64,000 nucleotides of DNA from Tengunoibacter tsumagoiensis (GTDB taxonomy: Bacteria; Chloroflexota; Ktedonobacteria; Ktedonobacterales; Ktedonobacteraceae). Position numbers and translations under genes: made by a program. The notes under the pieces were generated by a model, which made no database searches, was not told the DNA's origin, and saw only the letters and a program-made list of their open reading frames with translations. Position 1 is the stretch's first letter; each line of letters starts with the position of its first letter. Positions 34,239 to 43,433 of this stretch are shown here, piece after piece. The stretch covers positions 1,797,001 through 1,861,000 of the forward strand of contig NZ_BIFR01000001.1 of the NCBI RefSeq assembly GCF_003967535.1. Reading direction: 5' to 3'.

Positions 34239-35390
34239 GTGGCTCATCTCTCTCGATCCAGACTGGATGTAAAAGTGCAGGAGATCTGTATTCATCTACG
34301 TGAGCTGGCCTTTCGAGAGGGGCCTGAAGCGAAATTGCCAACTACTCGTGAACTCTGTGTCCAATTAAATACCAGCCTGGCCACATTGAGTAGTGCGCTC
34401 AGAGAACTAGAGAATCAGAATATCATTTATCGTAAACAGGGAAGTGGCATTTTTGTCTCGCCCAAGGTCCATCGCAAAGCGATCTGTGTGCTCTTTTACT
34501 CACGTCTGTTTATGGGAAAGGACGACTCTCCTTTCTGGGGCATCTTCTGGACCCTCTTTGCTCGGGAGATGGAGAAACGTTCAGCTGTGGGCAAAGAATA
34601 CTATAGTTTTCATCTGGTACTGGACCCGATTGACGGTGAAAGGACATCCAAACACATGTCATTACCTGAGGATGTCATCACCCTCATTCTTGACAAAAAA
34701 GTTCATGGCGTCTTATCAGTGGGGATGGAATCCATCACATTTGATTGGATTACACAACAGAACATCCCCTCTGTTGCCTATGCTGGACTGGGCACCTATA
34801 TGGTGGAGGCTGCGTATAAGGAACAGGCTCGCCTAGCTGTCTCTTCTCTTTACGAACAGGGCTGCCGCTCGATTGGCTTTTGGAGCCTGGATAGCAATCT
34901 GTTTGATTGGACAAAGAACGTCACTTTTCAAGGTTTCAGAGAGTCTCTGGTCGAGTATGGACTTGAATTTCATCCAACTCTGGTCCAGATTGGGACGCAT
35001 AGCCTGCAAGAGCTTACTAATAATGAGTGGAATAATCCGGATGCGTACTCACATGGAAGCAGGCAAGAACGAGGCTACCAGATGGCGCTAAAGGTCTTTG
35101 GCGATCCTGCTCAACCTAAGCCTGACGGGATTTTTATCACTGACGATATGTTAACATCCGGCGTCTTATTTGGCTTGCGAAAGCTTGGTATCTCAATTGG
35201 GAACGAGCTAAAAATTGCCACGCACGCCAATGCAGGCTCGCCGATGCTCTTTCGCGAAACAGAATATATTACCCTGGTTGAGATCGACCCGGCTGAACTT
35301 GTTCAAACTATGTTTACCTGTTTAGATCGATTGTTAGCTGGCGAGATCCCTCAACACGCTTATATAGATATTCACCCAAAAATTCGTTGA
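34239..35390 (+). CDS. GntR-type HTH regulator with LacI-like effector domain
   Basis: 383 residues with a GTG start and AAGGA 9 bases upstream. The N-terminal winged helix contains KLPTTRELCVQLNTSLATLSSALRELENQNIIYRKQGSGIFVSP (about 31-74), the GntR recognition pattern. From about 80 a periplasmic-binding-like fold follows: KAICVLFYSRLF, HGVLSVGMESITFDW, SVAYAGLGTYMVE, QGCRSIGFWSLDS, QERGYQMALKVFGDPAQPKPDGIFITDDMLTSGVLFGLRKLG and IDPAELVQTMFTCLDRLLAGE. This AraR-like layout suggests sugar-responsive control. The neighbouring secreted carbohydrate-type protein at 35787 is the likely target. Confidence 0.8.
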   Translation: MAHLSRSRLDVKVQEICIHLRELAFREGPEAKLPTTRELCVQLNTSLATLSSALRELENQNIIYRKQGSGIFVSPKVHRKAICVLFYSRLFMGKDDSPFWGIFWTLFAREMEKRSAVGKEYYSFHLVLDPIDGERTSKHMSLPEDVITLILDKKVHGVLSVGMESITFDWITQQNIPSVAYAGLGTYMVEAAYKEQARLAVSSLYEQGCRSIGFWSLDSNLFDWTKNVTFQGFRESLVEYGLEFHPTLVQIGTHSLQELTNNEWNNPDAYSHGSRQERGYQMALKVFGDPAQPKPDGIFITDDMLTSGVLFGLRKLGISIGNELKIATHANAGSPMLFRETEYITLVEIDPAELVQTMFTCLDRLLAGEIPQHAYIDIHPKIR

Positions 35391-35472
35391 ATAGTCGATG
35401 CTGCTACCAACAGACGTTGAGTATTTGATGATCCCACAATCTGACGTTGAATAGTTCCATTGACGGAACAGA
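35385..35472 (+). repeat. Three imperfect 30-base tandem repeats with a palindrome
   Basis: Units start CGTTGA at 35385, 35415 and 35445 (30, 30 and 28 bases). The first covers the stop codon of the regulator. The third contains GTTCC-ATTGAC-GGAAC (35454-35469). They lie about 315 bases before the secreted protein start, so they may be operators. The rest of 35473-35786 holds no gene I can support. Confidence 0.6.
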
Positions 35473-35786
35473 CAAAGAGGTCAAACTGATGCATACGACT
35501 ATTCCTCCACCCTAGGTGAAAAACCTCAGCCTGCTTGAGGTTCTTCCTTTCAGTAAGACGATCGCATCCGCACTTTATCGCCTTATCTCCATATGATCCA
35601 TCTCTCAACGAGTCATTTTTTGTACTCGCTTGTGTATGGTTATACTTGTCCTATCGTCAGCCTATCAGCTCATACTGATGGGTTATGAGGAGTATGCGCT
35701 TGAGGAGGAAAGCTGCATGCACTCGCCTGCAAAAATACCTTTAAGGACGACGGTTACTTTTTTTCTTTCATTTGAAGGAGCAAACC

Positions 35787-38700
35787 ATGTTCTCTCAGTA
35801 CCATCAAACGACCGATGGACAACCAGTGAAGGGCCAGAGAACGCTCTCCCCAGTGCGGAGTACACGCGAAAAAGCTCTGAGGCTCATTCTTCCTTTTGTC
35901 TGCCTGCTTTCAATGGTTGCGACCGTGTTTGTGTTTACGGCCACCCAGCGGACCCATGCAGAGACAGCCAATCAGAAATCAATGCTCGGCATTAACCTGG
36001 GCGAACCGGATTTTGACTCGTTTACGGATGCCATGAAGACCAGTGGGTCATGGGATCGTCAGGATGGGACAACCGGTCCAGCTCCCGTGGATGCGAATGG
36101 CTGGCCTACGACCGATGCAGGTCTCTATATCTGGCAAGGTGCCAGTAAGGCTGATGGAACGTATAGTTTCAGTTTTAATGGCCAGGCCACCATCACCACC
36201 CCTGGAACCAGTGCTCAGATCAATAATCAGCAGTACAATTCATCTACTAATACAACCACTGCGACGATTCTTTTCACCGATACTGGCTCTACAAACTTCT
36301 ACATGACCTTTAAGAATACCCAGAGGACAGCGACCAGCGCCGTCGATACGGGCATTACCAATGTGAAGCTGTTCAAGCCAGTGAGTGAGGGATCGACCAC
36401 AAGCTACGATTCATCATCGATCTTCACACCCTATGTGGCGCAGGCAGTTGCCCCTTACACCTACATTCGTTTTATGTTTGGGACCAACTGGAACAAGTCG
36501 GTCAACTGGTCTGATCGTACGACGGTCGATTACGCGACCCAGCACAAGCTTCTTCCTGGTGATAATGGTTTTGAAGGCAACCAGATGGCCTTCGAGTACA
36601 TGGTCAAGATTGCCAACGATAACAACAAGGACCTCTATGTAGTGGTTCCAGATCGTGCCAATAATGACTACATCACCAAACTTGCTCAATTGCTGTTGTA
36701 CGGAAGTGATGGTGTCAATCCCTATACGAGCCCACAAGCAAATCCCGTCTGGGCTCCTCTGAAGTCCAACTTGAAGCTCTACGTTGAGTATACCAACGAG
36801 GCCTGGAACTTCCAGTTCGATCAGGCTCATGACCTCTATGATGGTCCGATTGGCGCTCAGCAAGAGATTGCCAACAATCCAAATTCGCCGCTGATCTATG
36901 ATGGGAATACCAATGGGAACGTGGTCTGGTATCGCAACTATGCCAATCGCGCGCTCAATGTTAGCCAGGTCTTCCGCAGTGTCTTTGGCGATAGCGCGAT
37001 GATCTCTCGGGTTCGCCCATTGATCTTCTGGCAGTATAATAACCTGAACAGCAGTGCAGAAGATGAGCTCTTATTCCTGAATGACTACTATAACAATGCT
37101 GATGGCATTCAGCATGTGAGTACTCCTCATCCTCTGTCTTACTTCTTCTGGGGTGGTGGTGGTGCTGCGTACTTCAACAGCAACAATGATAGTGCCGCAA
37201 CAGTTGATGATCTGTTCGCCTCTGGCATTCCTGAAGCCTCGTATCAGGGCCGCCTCAATAATCAAACGAGCTGGGCTCGCTACTTTGGACTTCATGCTGC
37301 TGCTTATGAAGGCAGTTGGGGCATCGAAGGGACCGTAGGTGATCAGGGGCGCGTCGACCCACGTGCCAAGCAGGCTCTCATCGATTCATTCAATGATTGG
37401 AGTCGAGCTGGTGGCGAAATGTATACCGCAGGCACTTTTGGCCAGTGGAATGATTTCAAACAGGCCAGCAGCTATCCCTTAGTCCAGGCTGCCGCAACCA
37501 TTAACGCTTCAGACTTTACACCTGCACCACTCAATCTGGGACAGGTTGTAGATGCCAATAATCCCACCTTTATCGGTGCTGCTCACTATAGCATGAATCG
37601 CACCGGGCTCAACGGAGCTCGCACCAATCTAGGCAACGAGACAAGCTATCTGCTCAATATTGGTACAACCAATACCTATCAGGTCTCTGTTAGTGCTGGT
37701 AATACAGCGGCGGGCGGCCAGATCGGCGTCTATGAAGATGGGGCGTTACTCTCGACGATCTCAGTTCCAAATACTGGGAGCACCACAAGCTATCAGACAG
37801 TGGTCGCAGGCTCAACCTCGTTCTCGCCAGGATTGCACAGCATTACGCTTCGCGCTTCCGGACAACCGTCGGGCGGCAATGCGGGTACGCTTAATGAAGT
37901 GATTATCCAGCCTGGAACGGGCACACCTCCCAGCATTCCAGCTCCTGGAGCACTGCCCAACGGCTGGCTCAGTCAGGATATTGGAAGCGTGGGTCAGGTT
38001 GGCTCTGCTACATTTAATAATGGGACCTTCAGTGTCACGGGTTCTGGTGGAGACATCTCCAACACATCAGACCAGTTCCACTTTGTGTATCAGCAGGTCA
38101 CTGGAGATACCACCATTGTGGCACGCGTTACCTGGCTTGGCGACTCTAATTCCTACGCTAAGGCTGGTGTGATGATCCGAAGCTCTCTGGATGGTGGGGC
38201 TGCCAATGCCATCACCTACTACAGCCCCAGTGGGGATACGACCTTCCAGGAACGACTGACCGATAACGGCGGTACAACTCATGGGACACCTCCGCAGCGA
38301 GCTCTGCCTGACTGGATCAAACTGGTTCGTTCGGGAAATACCGTCACCAGCTTCATCTCTGCTGATGGAACCAACTGGACACAGGTTGGCTCAGATACCT
38401 ATAGTTTCCCATCAACCGTTTATGTTGGTCTGGCTGTCGATGCTCATGATAATGGTACATTGCTCACTGGCGACTTTGACAACGTCAGCCTCAATGGCAC
38501 AGTTGTTCAAGGCACACCAACGAGCACACCAACCCCAACACCAGGTAGCACGCCAACTCCAACTCCAACGCCAATCCCGTCAGGCTCATTGATCGCTTCT
38601 GATTCCTTTAGCGGATCAGCTGGTGCACTTAATGGTCAGACCTCTGGAACGGGCTGGGCTGGCGCATGGTCGGTTCAGAATGCAAATACCTCTGTTCCTG

Positions 38701-39326
38701 GCTACGCTGTCAGTACCTCCTCTGCCCTGACCTATAGCACCCTTCAGACCTCAGGCAATTATGCGACTGGTGGCTCATCCTATCTGTCATCTGGACGGAG
38801 TTTGGATGTCAGTAGCAGTAGCCCATTTAGCTCTTACCTGACCAATGGCAAGATTGGCCAGTCGGGACAGACGCTCTGGGTCAGCGCCTTGCTCCGCAAG
38901 GATGCCAATTCCGATGATGAGGCCTCCCTTAACCTGCACAATAACTCGATCAACTGGAATTCTGGACAGGCGAGCTCTGATGTAGCCATTGGCTACTTTG
39001 GAGGAAGTTCAAACTCTGGTGGGACGCGTTATTGGAGCCTGAAAGTGGGTGGAACCGTCTATCAAACGACCACCCCCGTACAGATCGGGCAGACAGCGCT
39101 CCTCGTGTTGCGGATTGATTTCGCGTCGACCAACGCGTTGAACCTCTATGTCAATCCCAGCTCATTGGGCGGGAATGCTCCGAGCAGCGCCAGTGCTCAA
39201 ACGACGACCACGACGAACATTGCGTTCCAGAGTGTCGCGTACTATGGTGGCAATGGCTCTGGCCTGAGCTCCATCGACGAAATTCGCTTCGGAACCTCGT
39301 ATAGTGCCGTGACTCCCACGAACTAA
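35787..39326 (+). CDS. Large secreted multidomain glycoside hydrolase-like protein
   Basis: 1179 residues, ATG at 35787 with GAAGGAG 6 bases upstream. A membrane/signal segment at about 30-48 is followed by an Ala-rich cleavage-like site near THAETANQ. Residues about 55-600 include LGINLGEP, APYTYIRFMFGTNWNKSVNW and LKLYVEYTNEAWNFQFD (about 328-345), whose TNEAW recalls the acid/base Asn-Glu of TIM-barrel glycosidases; I cannot name the family. Residues about 600-695 look like a galactose-binding-type beta domain, 700-908 a DUF1349/concanavalin-like domain (VTGDTTIVARVTWLGDSNSYAKAGVMIRSSL), 910-932 a Pro-Thr linker and 933-1179 a second jelly roll. Its probable role is extracellular polysaccharide work. 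The upstream sugar-type regulator fits this. Confidence 0.65.
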   Translation: MFSQYHQTTDGQPVKGQRTLSPVRSTREKALRLILPFVCLLSMVATVFVFTATQRTHAETANQKSMLGINLGEPDFDSFTDAMKTSGSWDRQDGTTGPAPVDANGWPTTDAGLYIWQGASKADGTYSFSFNGQATITTPGTSAQINNQQYNSSTNTTTATILFTDTGSTNFYMTFKNTQRTATSAVDTGITNVKLFKPVSEGSTTSYDSSSIFTPYVAQAVAPYTYIRFMFGTNWNKSVNWSDRTTVDYATQHKLLPGDNGFEGNQMAFEYMVKIANDNNKDLYVVVPDRANNDYITKLAQLLLYGSDGVNPYTSPQANPVWAPLKSNLKLYVEYTNEAWNFQFDQAHDLYDGPIGAQQEIANNPNSPLIYDGNTNGNVVWYRNYANRALNVSQVFRSVFGDSAMISRVRPLIFWQYNNLNSSAEDELLFLNDYYNNADGIQHVSTPHPLSYFFWGGGGAAYFNSNNDSAATVDDLFASGIPEASYQGRLNNQTSWARYFGLHAAAYEGSWGIEGTVGDQGRVDPRAKQALIDSFNDWSRAGGEMYTAGTFGQWNDFKQASSYPLVQAAATINASDFTPAPLNLGQVVDANNPTFIGAAHYSMNRTGLNGARTNLGNETSYLLNIGTTNTYQVSVSAGNTAAGGQIGVYEDGALLSTISVPNTGSTTSYQTVVAGSTSFSPGLHSITLRASGQPSGGNAGTLNEVIIQPGTGTPPSIPAPGALPNGWLSQDIGSVGQVGSATFNNGTFSVTGSGGDISNTSDQFHFVYQQVTGDTTIVARVTWLGDSNSYAKAGVMIRSSLDGGAANAITYYSPSGDTTFQERLTDNGGTTHGTPPQRALPDWIKLVRSGNTVTSFISADGTNWTQVGSDTYSFPSTVYVGLAVDAHDNGTLLTGDFDNVSLNGTVVQGTPTSTPTPTPGSTPTPTPTPIPSGSLIASDSFSGSAGALNGQTSGTGWAGAWSVQNANTSVPGYAVSTSSALTYSTLQTSGNYATGGSSYLSSGRSLDVSSSSPFSSYLTNGKIGQSGQTLWVSALLRKDANSDDEASLNLHNNSINWNSGQASSDVAIGYFGGSSNSGGTRYWSLKVGGTVYQTTTPVQIGQTALLVLRIDFASTNALNLYVNPSSLGGNAPSSASAQTTTTTNIAFQSVAYYGGNGSGLSSIDEIRFGTSYSAVTPTN

Positions 39327-39356
39327 CGAACTAACGAACTAACGAACTGGCTTCTG

Positions 39357-39402
39357 GCCGGGGATCTGCAAATCATGTTTGCAGATCCCCGGCTTTTTTT
39401 TC
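39357..39402 (+). terminator. Terminator of the secreted-protein gene
   Basis: GCCGGGGATCTGCAAA (39357-39372) pairs perfectly with TTTGCAGATCCCCGGC (39378-39393), followed by eight T. Just before it an aactaacg octamer is repeated three times across the stop codon (39320-39347). Confidence 0.95.
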
Positions 39403-39526
39403 TGATGGATTAAAATTTGCAGATGGTGATGCGCGTCAAGGCACGTTGGAAGTGTTGAGAGGTGTGTATTGGTGCGTTGAACTGGTCGCTTTATGGGGCT
39501 GGCTCCCATTTTTGATCGTTCTATGC

Positions 39527-39555
39527 TTGACACCTGTATACCTTTCGTGTATGCT
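39527..39555 (+). promoter_or_regulatory. Sigma70-type promoter of the proS T-box leader
   Basis: TTGACA (39527-39532), exactly 17 bases, then TATGCT (39550-39555). Transcription would begin about 39562, directly ahead of the T-box structure. Confidence 0.85.
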
Positions 39556-39561
39556 AAAAAA

Positions 39562-39843
39562 AACAGGAAATAAATAGTGATAACGCGCTGATCAGGACTA
39601 GTAGACGTCTGGATGGCCAACAGCGAGCCGCGAGAGTGTAAGGCGGTAGAATCCTTCCTCGTCGAATCCCCCCTGAGAGTGTCAGTGAGAAATTGACCGG
39701 TGTTCTTCGCCGTTATGGGAAGAGGCAATCAACATACGTGATTGCGAAAGTGGAACGTGTTGCCCCTTATAGAGAGGGTATGCGTTCAAAAGAGGTGGTA
39801 CCACGGGTGCATCGACTCGTCCTTAGGCTGGACGAGTTTTTTT
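39562..39843 (+). ncRNA. T-box leader (tRNA-sensing riboswitch) for proS
   Basis: The 3' part has the T-box sequence AGAGGTGGTACCACGG (39791-39806), where TGGT pairs with an uncharged tRNA ending ACCA. A terminator follows: CTCGTCC (39816-39822) with GGACGAG (39830-39836) and seven T. Upstream, AGTAGA (39599-39604), AGCGAGCCGCGAGAGTGTAAGGCGG (split here as 39625-39640 and onward) and GAATCCCCCCTGAG (39664-39677) fit Stem I: AG-bulge/distal loop motifs and a specifier loop holding CCC or CCU proline codons. Uncharged tRNA-Pro would stabilise the antiterminator and allow proS expression. The exact specifier codon is my inference. Confidence 0.9.
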
Positions 39844-39882
39844 GTGCCTGTTTTTGATAGGCAGAAAGGGTGTGAAGGCTTT

Positions 39883-41334
39883 ATGGCTAACGAAGAGAAG
39901 TTTGTTGAGGATATTGTCGATCAGGACGACGATTTTTCCAAGTGGTATAACCAGGTCGTACGAAAAGCCGAACTGGCGGACTATGCTCCAGTGCGCGGTT
40001 GTATGATCATTCGTCCTTATGGCTATGCCATCTGGGAGAACTTGCAGCGCTTATTAGACGCACGCTTCAAAGAGACGGATGTGGTCAACGCCTACTTTCC
40101 ACTACTTATTCCGAAGAGCTTTCTGGAGAAAGAGGCCGAGCATGTTGAGGGCTTTGCCCCGGAACTTGCATGGGTCACACGAGGCGGAGGCGAGGAGCTA
40201 GAGGAGCCACTGGCAATCCGGCCAACCAGTGAGACGATTATCGGCCATACCTATGCCCGATGGATTCAGAGCTATCGCGATCTCCCAGTCTTAATTAATC
40301 AGTGGAACAACGTCATGCGCTGGGAGAAACGAACAGCTCTCTTTTTACGCACCTCTGAATTTCTCTGGCAGGAGGGCCATACCGCCCATCGTACCCTGGA
40401 AGAAGCCGAGGAGCGCACGCGCCAGATGCTTGAGGTCTATCGTTCGTTTGCTGAAGAAGAGGCCGCCATTCCGGTGATTGCTGGTCGCAAAAGCGAAAAC
40501 GAGAAGTTTGCCGGAGCCTTACGCACCTATTCAATTGAGGCCATGATGGGCGATGGAAAGGCTCTACAATCGGCCACCAGCCATAATCTGGCCCATAACT
40601 TTGCTAAAAGCTTTGATATTCAGTTTCTCGATGCAGACGGCCAGCGGAAATACTGTGCCACCACCAGTTGGGGTATGAGCACCCGTATGATTGGTGGTCT
40701 GATTATGGTACACGGCGACAAATCAGGGTTAATCCTGCCACCACGCCTGGCACCTTATCAGGTTGTGATTGTGCCGATCTGGCGTAAAGATCATGAGAAG
40801 GCGGCTGTAAACGAACTGGTTGATCGCGTTGAGAAGATGCTTAAAGGGAAAGTGCGTGTCAAGGTTGATCGCAGCGAAAATACTCCAGGTTGGAAGTATA
40901 ACGAATGGGAGCTGCGTGGCGTGCCTCTGCGCATGGAGATTGGCCCACGCGACGTCCAGAACAACAATGTGATGCTGGTGCGCCGTGATAATCGTGTCAA
41001 AGAGCCTGTCTCAGTAGATGGTCTGGAGATTCGTCTCCCACAACTGCTGGACGAGATTCAGAAAGCACTCTTCCAGCGCGCCCTTGAGTTCCGCGAACAG
41101 AATACGCATACCACTGAGAGCTATGACGAATTCAAGCAGATCATTGCCGAGAAACGTGGTTTCGTCCGTGTCAAATGGGCTGAAGATAGCAAAGCCGAAC
41201 AGGCGATCAAAGAAGAGACCAGAGCAACCGTACGTGTCATCCCCTTTGATCAGCCAGAGGGTGGAGTGCAGGGCAAGTGTATCTACACTGGCAAGCCAGC
41301 CACCTGTGAAGCCATCTTCGCACGTTCGTACTAA
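39883..41334 (+). CDS. proS: Proline--tRNA ligase, archaeal/eukaryotic type (class 3)
   Basis: 483 residues, ATG at 39883 with GAAGG 6 bases upstream; longer frames would run into the T-box. Charges tRNA-Pro. Class II core: motif 1 region APVRGCMIIRPYGYAIWE, motif 2 RTSEFLWQEGHTAHRTLEEAEE, motif 3 GLIMVHGDKSGLILPPRLAPYQVVIVPI. The short form without the bacterial editing insert and with a C-terminal zinc-type domain (GKCIYTGKPATCEAIFARSY, ending in Tyr) identifies the archaeal-like ProS found in several bacterial lines. Regulated by the T-box leader just upstream. Confidence 0.96.
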   Translation: MANEEKFVEDIVDQDDDFSKWYNQVVRKAELADYAPVRGCMIIRPYGYAIWENLQRLLDARFKETDVVNAYFPLLIPKSFLEKEAEHVEGFAPELAWVTRGGGEELEEPLAIRPTSETIIGHTYARWIQSYRDLPVLINQWNNVMRWEKRTALFLRTSEFLWQEGHTAHRTLEEAEERTRQMLEVYRSFAEEEAAIPVIAGRKSENEKFAGALRTYSIEAMMGDGKALQSATSHNLAHNFAKSFDIQFLDADGQRKYCATTSWGMSTRMIGGLIMVHGDKSGLILPPRLAPYQVVIVPIWRKDHEKAAVNELVDRVEKMLKGKVRVKVDRSENTPGWKYNEWELRGVPLRMEIGPRDVQNNNVMLVRRDNRVKEPVSVDGLEIRLPQLLDEIQKALFQRALEFREQNTHTTESYDEFKQIIAEKRGFVRVKWAEDSKAEQAIKEETRATVRVIPFDQPEGGVQGKCIYTGKPATCEAIFARSY

Positions 41335-41386
41335 GTATCGATCAAGCGTGGCAGCTCTCTTTCTGAAGCTTTGACCATGCGAGCCT

Positions 41387-41420
41387 CTTCAGCGCAACCG
41401 TTCAGATGATTGCGCTGAAG
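41387..41420 (+). terminator. Hairpin downstream of proS
   Basis: CTTCAGCGCAA (41387-41397) pairs perfectly with TTGCGCTGAAG (41410-41420), loop 12 bases. No T-run follows, so termination is uncertain. It lies between convergent proS and csaA. Confidence 0.45.
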
Positions 41421-41560
41421 AAGTTGAGATGCGTAAGCGGCAAGACAGGATGGAAGGCAAACGATATTCCCTCCTGGAGAGCATCTTCCTTTTATTGATG
41501 GATCTTCTTTTTAAAGAAGCGAGCTTTACACTCTTCCCAATAGGGAAGGTATCGGACTGG

Positions 41561-41893
41561 CTAAAATAATTTACCGCCCAGGGGGACTTCTTTGGAAGGG
41601 GTGACAAGCACAACATGGCCATTTTCGTCGGCCAGACCCAGCGTTAAGACTTCTGACAGAAAAGGACCAATCTGGCGAGGTGCAAAATTAACAACACCTA
41701 AGACCTGACGACCTACCAGATTTTCGCGCGCATAGTTTTTGGTAAGCTGCGCGGATGAACTTTTTATCCCAATCTCTGGCCCAAAATCGATCAAAAGTTT
41801 ATAGGCAGGTTTGCGAGCTTGAGGGAACTCCTCTACTCGAATAATTCTGCCCACACGGATGTCAACCTTTTCGAACTCATCGTAACTAATCAC
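41561..41893 (-). CDS. csaA: CsaA-type tRNA-binding/export chaperone-like protein
   Basis: 110 residues, GTG start with GGAGG 10 bases upstream. The single tRNA-binding OB fold: FEKVDIRVGRIIRVEEFPQARKPAYKLLIDFGPEIGIKSSSAQLTKNY, then LVGRQVLGVVNFAPRQIGPFLSEVLTLG and GHVVLVTPSKEVPLGGKLF. Length and motifs match CsaA, a homodimer reported to help protein secretion and related to the tRNA-binding domain of MetRS/PheT. Single gene. Confidence 0.92.
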   Translation of the reverse strand: MISYDEFEKVDIRVGRIIRVEEFPQARKPAYKLLIDFGPEIGIKSSSAQLTKNYARENLVGRQVLGVVNFAPRQIGPFLSEVLTLGLADENGHVVLVTPSKEVPLGGKLF

Positions 41894-42109
41894 GGGGGAA
41901 ATACCTCCTGCCTTTACACTGGAATTGAATGGAGCTTTTCTGCTTTTTTTCTTATCTAGCTACAGTAGTGATATGATACCCCGGAAAACGTGCTCTTTTC
42001 AACATCGCGATGATCGAATGTTCACCTAAAAATACATTATCGAAAATATGGTATATATTTTATAGATGAGGTAGTCATCTTTTGATGTGAAATTGAAAGG
42101 AAGTCTTGT

Positions 42110-42742
42110 ATGTCCCTGTTGATTGAAGATAACGCCGTTGTGCTCTTCCAGGGCGATAGCATCACCGATGCAGGCCGCAATCGTGAGAGCGCGACAGATC
42201 TAGGAACTGGCTATGCTTTGCAGGCAGCGGCATGGTTCCAGGCACTCTATCCTGAGAAGAAGGTCCAATTTTTCAATCGTGGCATTAGTGGGAATCGTGC
42301 CGTCGACCTGCGAGCTCGCTGGCAGGAAGATTGTATTGACTTAAAACCAACCTGGGTCTCTATTTTGATTGGCATTAATGATACCTGGCGGCGCTACGAT
42401 AGTCAGACTATTACCGAGCTATCTGTATATGAAGAGGCCTATCGAGCCATATTAGAGCGCACAACCAGAGAACTCCAGGCACGACTGATTCTCTGCGAGC
42501 CCTTTGTCCTGCCTGTACCAGAGGATCGGGTGGCCTGGCGCGAAGATCTGGACCCAAGGATTCATCTCGTCAGACAGCTGGCATGTGAGTATAATGCTCT
42601 GCTCGTCCCATTTGATGGCATCTTTGCCCAGGCCTCTACGCAGCGTGAACCGGCCTTCTGGGCTTATGATGGTGTCCATCCTTCAGAAGCTGGACATGCC
42701 CTCATGGCCCAATCCTGGCTACGAACAATCAAGGCTATCTAA
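42110..42742 (+). CDS. SGNH/GDSL family hydrolase
   Basis: 210 residues, AAGGA 9 bases before the ATG. All four blocks of the SGNH fold are seen: VVLFQGDSITDAGRN (nucleophile Ser), FNRGISGNRAVDL (Gly), SILIGINDTWRRY (Asn) and AYDGVHPSEAGHALMA (Asp and His of the triad). No signal peptide. This branch is usually annotated as a lipolytic or carbohydrate esterase; it would remove acyl or acetyl groups, with the substrate not readable from sequence. Confidence 0.9.
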   Translation: MSLLIEDNAVVLFQGDSITDAGRNRESATDLGTGYALQAAAWFQALYPEKKVQFFNRGISGNRAVDLRARWQEDCIDLKPTWVSILIGINDTWRRYDSQTITELSVYEEAYRAILERTTRELQARLILCEPFVLPVPEDRVAWREDLDPRIHLVRQLACEYNALLVPFDGIFAQASTQREPAFWAYDGVHPSEAGHALMAQSWLRTIKAI

Positions 42743-42748
42743 CCATTT

Positions 42749-42797
42749 GTGCCAGGCTGTTTTCCTTCAAGGAGAGCAGCCTGGCACGCTTGTTTTT
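42749..42797 (+). terminator. Terminator/attenuator between SGNH and GNAT genes
   Basis: GTGCCAGGCTG (42749-42759) pairs with CAGCCTGGCAC (42777-42787), loop 17 bases, then GCTTGTTTTT. It stops 10 bases before the next gene's start, so any read-through would make it an attenuator for the GNAT gene. Confidence 0.7.
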
Positions 42798-42807
42798 GGG
42801 AGGTGCA

Positions 42808-43287
42808 ATGGAGATCATTATACGTCAGGCGAATGTTGAAGATGGAGCCGGTATCGCGGCTATTCTACATGTGCTGGGCTGGTTTGCAGCCATCAATGAG
42901 CAGAGCATTGAATTGACAGAGCAACAGATTGTCTCACGCATTGAACAGGCACAGCAGGAACGGACGCATACCATTCTGGTGGCTGAACGCCGAGATTGGG
43001 GGCTGGAGCACCAGATTGTTGGCTACGTGTCGGCTCACTGGTTTCCCCATCTAGCATTGGGCAATGATGGCTATCTTTCAGAGCTCTTTTTATTGCCGGG
43101 CACCACCGGGCAGGGGATCGGAAGCCGTTTATTAGATGAGATCACGACAGTTGCACGCCAGCGTCACTGTAATCGTCTGCTTCTGATGAATAGAAGAATT
43201 CGTGAATCGTATCAGCGCGGCTTCTACCTCAAGCGTGGCTGGAAAGAGCTTCCAGATGGAGCATTTTTCTCACTCTCGCTTGTTTGA
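42808..43287 (+). CDS. GNAT family N-acetyltransferase
   Basis: 159 residues from the ATG at 42808, with GGGAGG four bases upstream (a TTG 18 bases earlier is part of the frame but less likely). Core motifs: IIIRQANVEDGAGIAAIL, TILVAERRDWGLEHQIVGYVSAHWFPHLALGNDGYLSELFLLPGTTGQGIGSRLLDEI (acetyl-CoA loop GTTGQGIGSRLL), then NRRIRESYQRGFYLKRGW. Acetyl-group transfer to an amine is expected; substrate unknown. Confidence 0.85.
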   Translation: MEIIIRQANVEDGAGIAAILHVLGWFAAINEQSIELTEQQIVSRIEQAQQERTHTILVAERRDWGLEHQIVGYVSAHWFPHLALGNDGYLSELFLLPGTTGQGIGSRLLDEITTVARQRHCNRLLLMNRRIRESYQRGFYLKRGWKELPDGAFFSLSLV

Positions 43288-43433
43288 GCAGAAATTGACC
43301 ATTTTGTTTGTAAGGATGCTCCACTTTTGAGACATTTTATTGTATCTTACTGTTATCTTCAGACGTCTTTGGATATATCTTTTCTCTCTCTTTCCATCAT
43401 TAAGTACTAACAAAAATTCAAAGGAGTAAGGGT

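Noticed and set aside
39339-39728. 129-codon minus-strand frame over the proS leader
   Set aside because: It is antisense to the T-box and the preceding terminator, whose structures explain the sequence.
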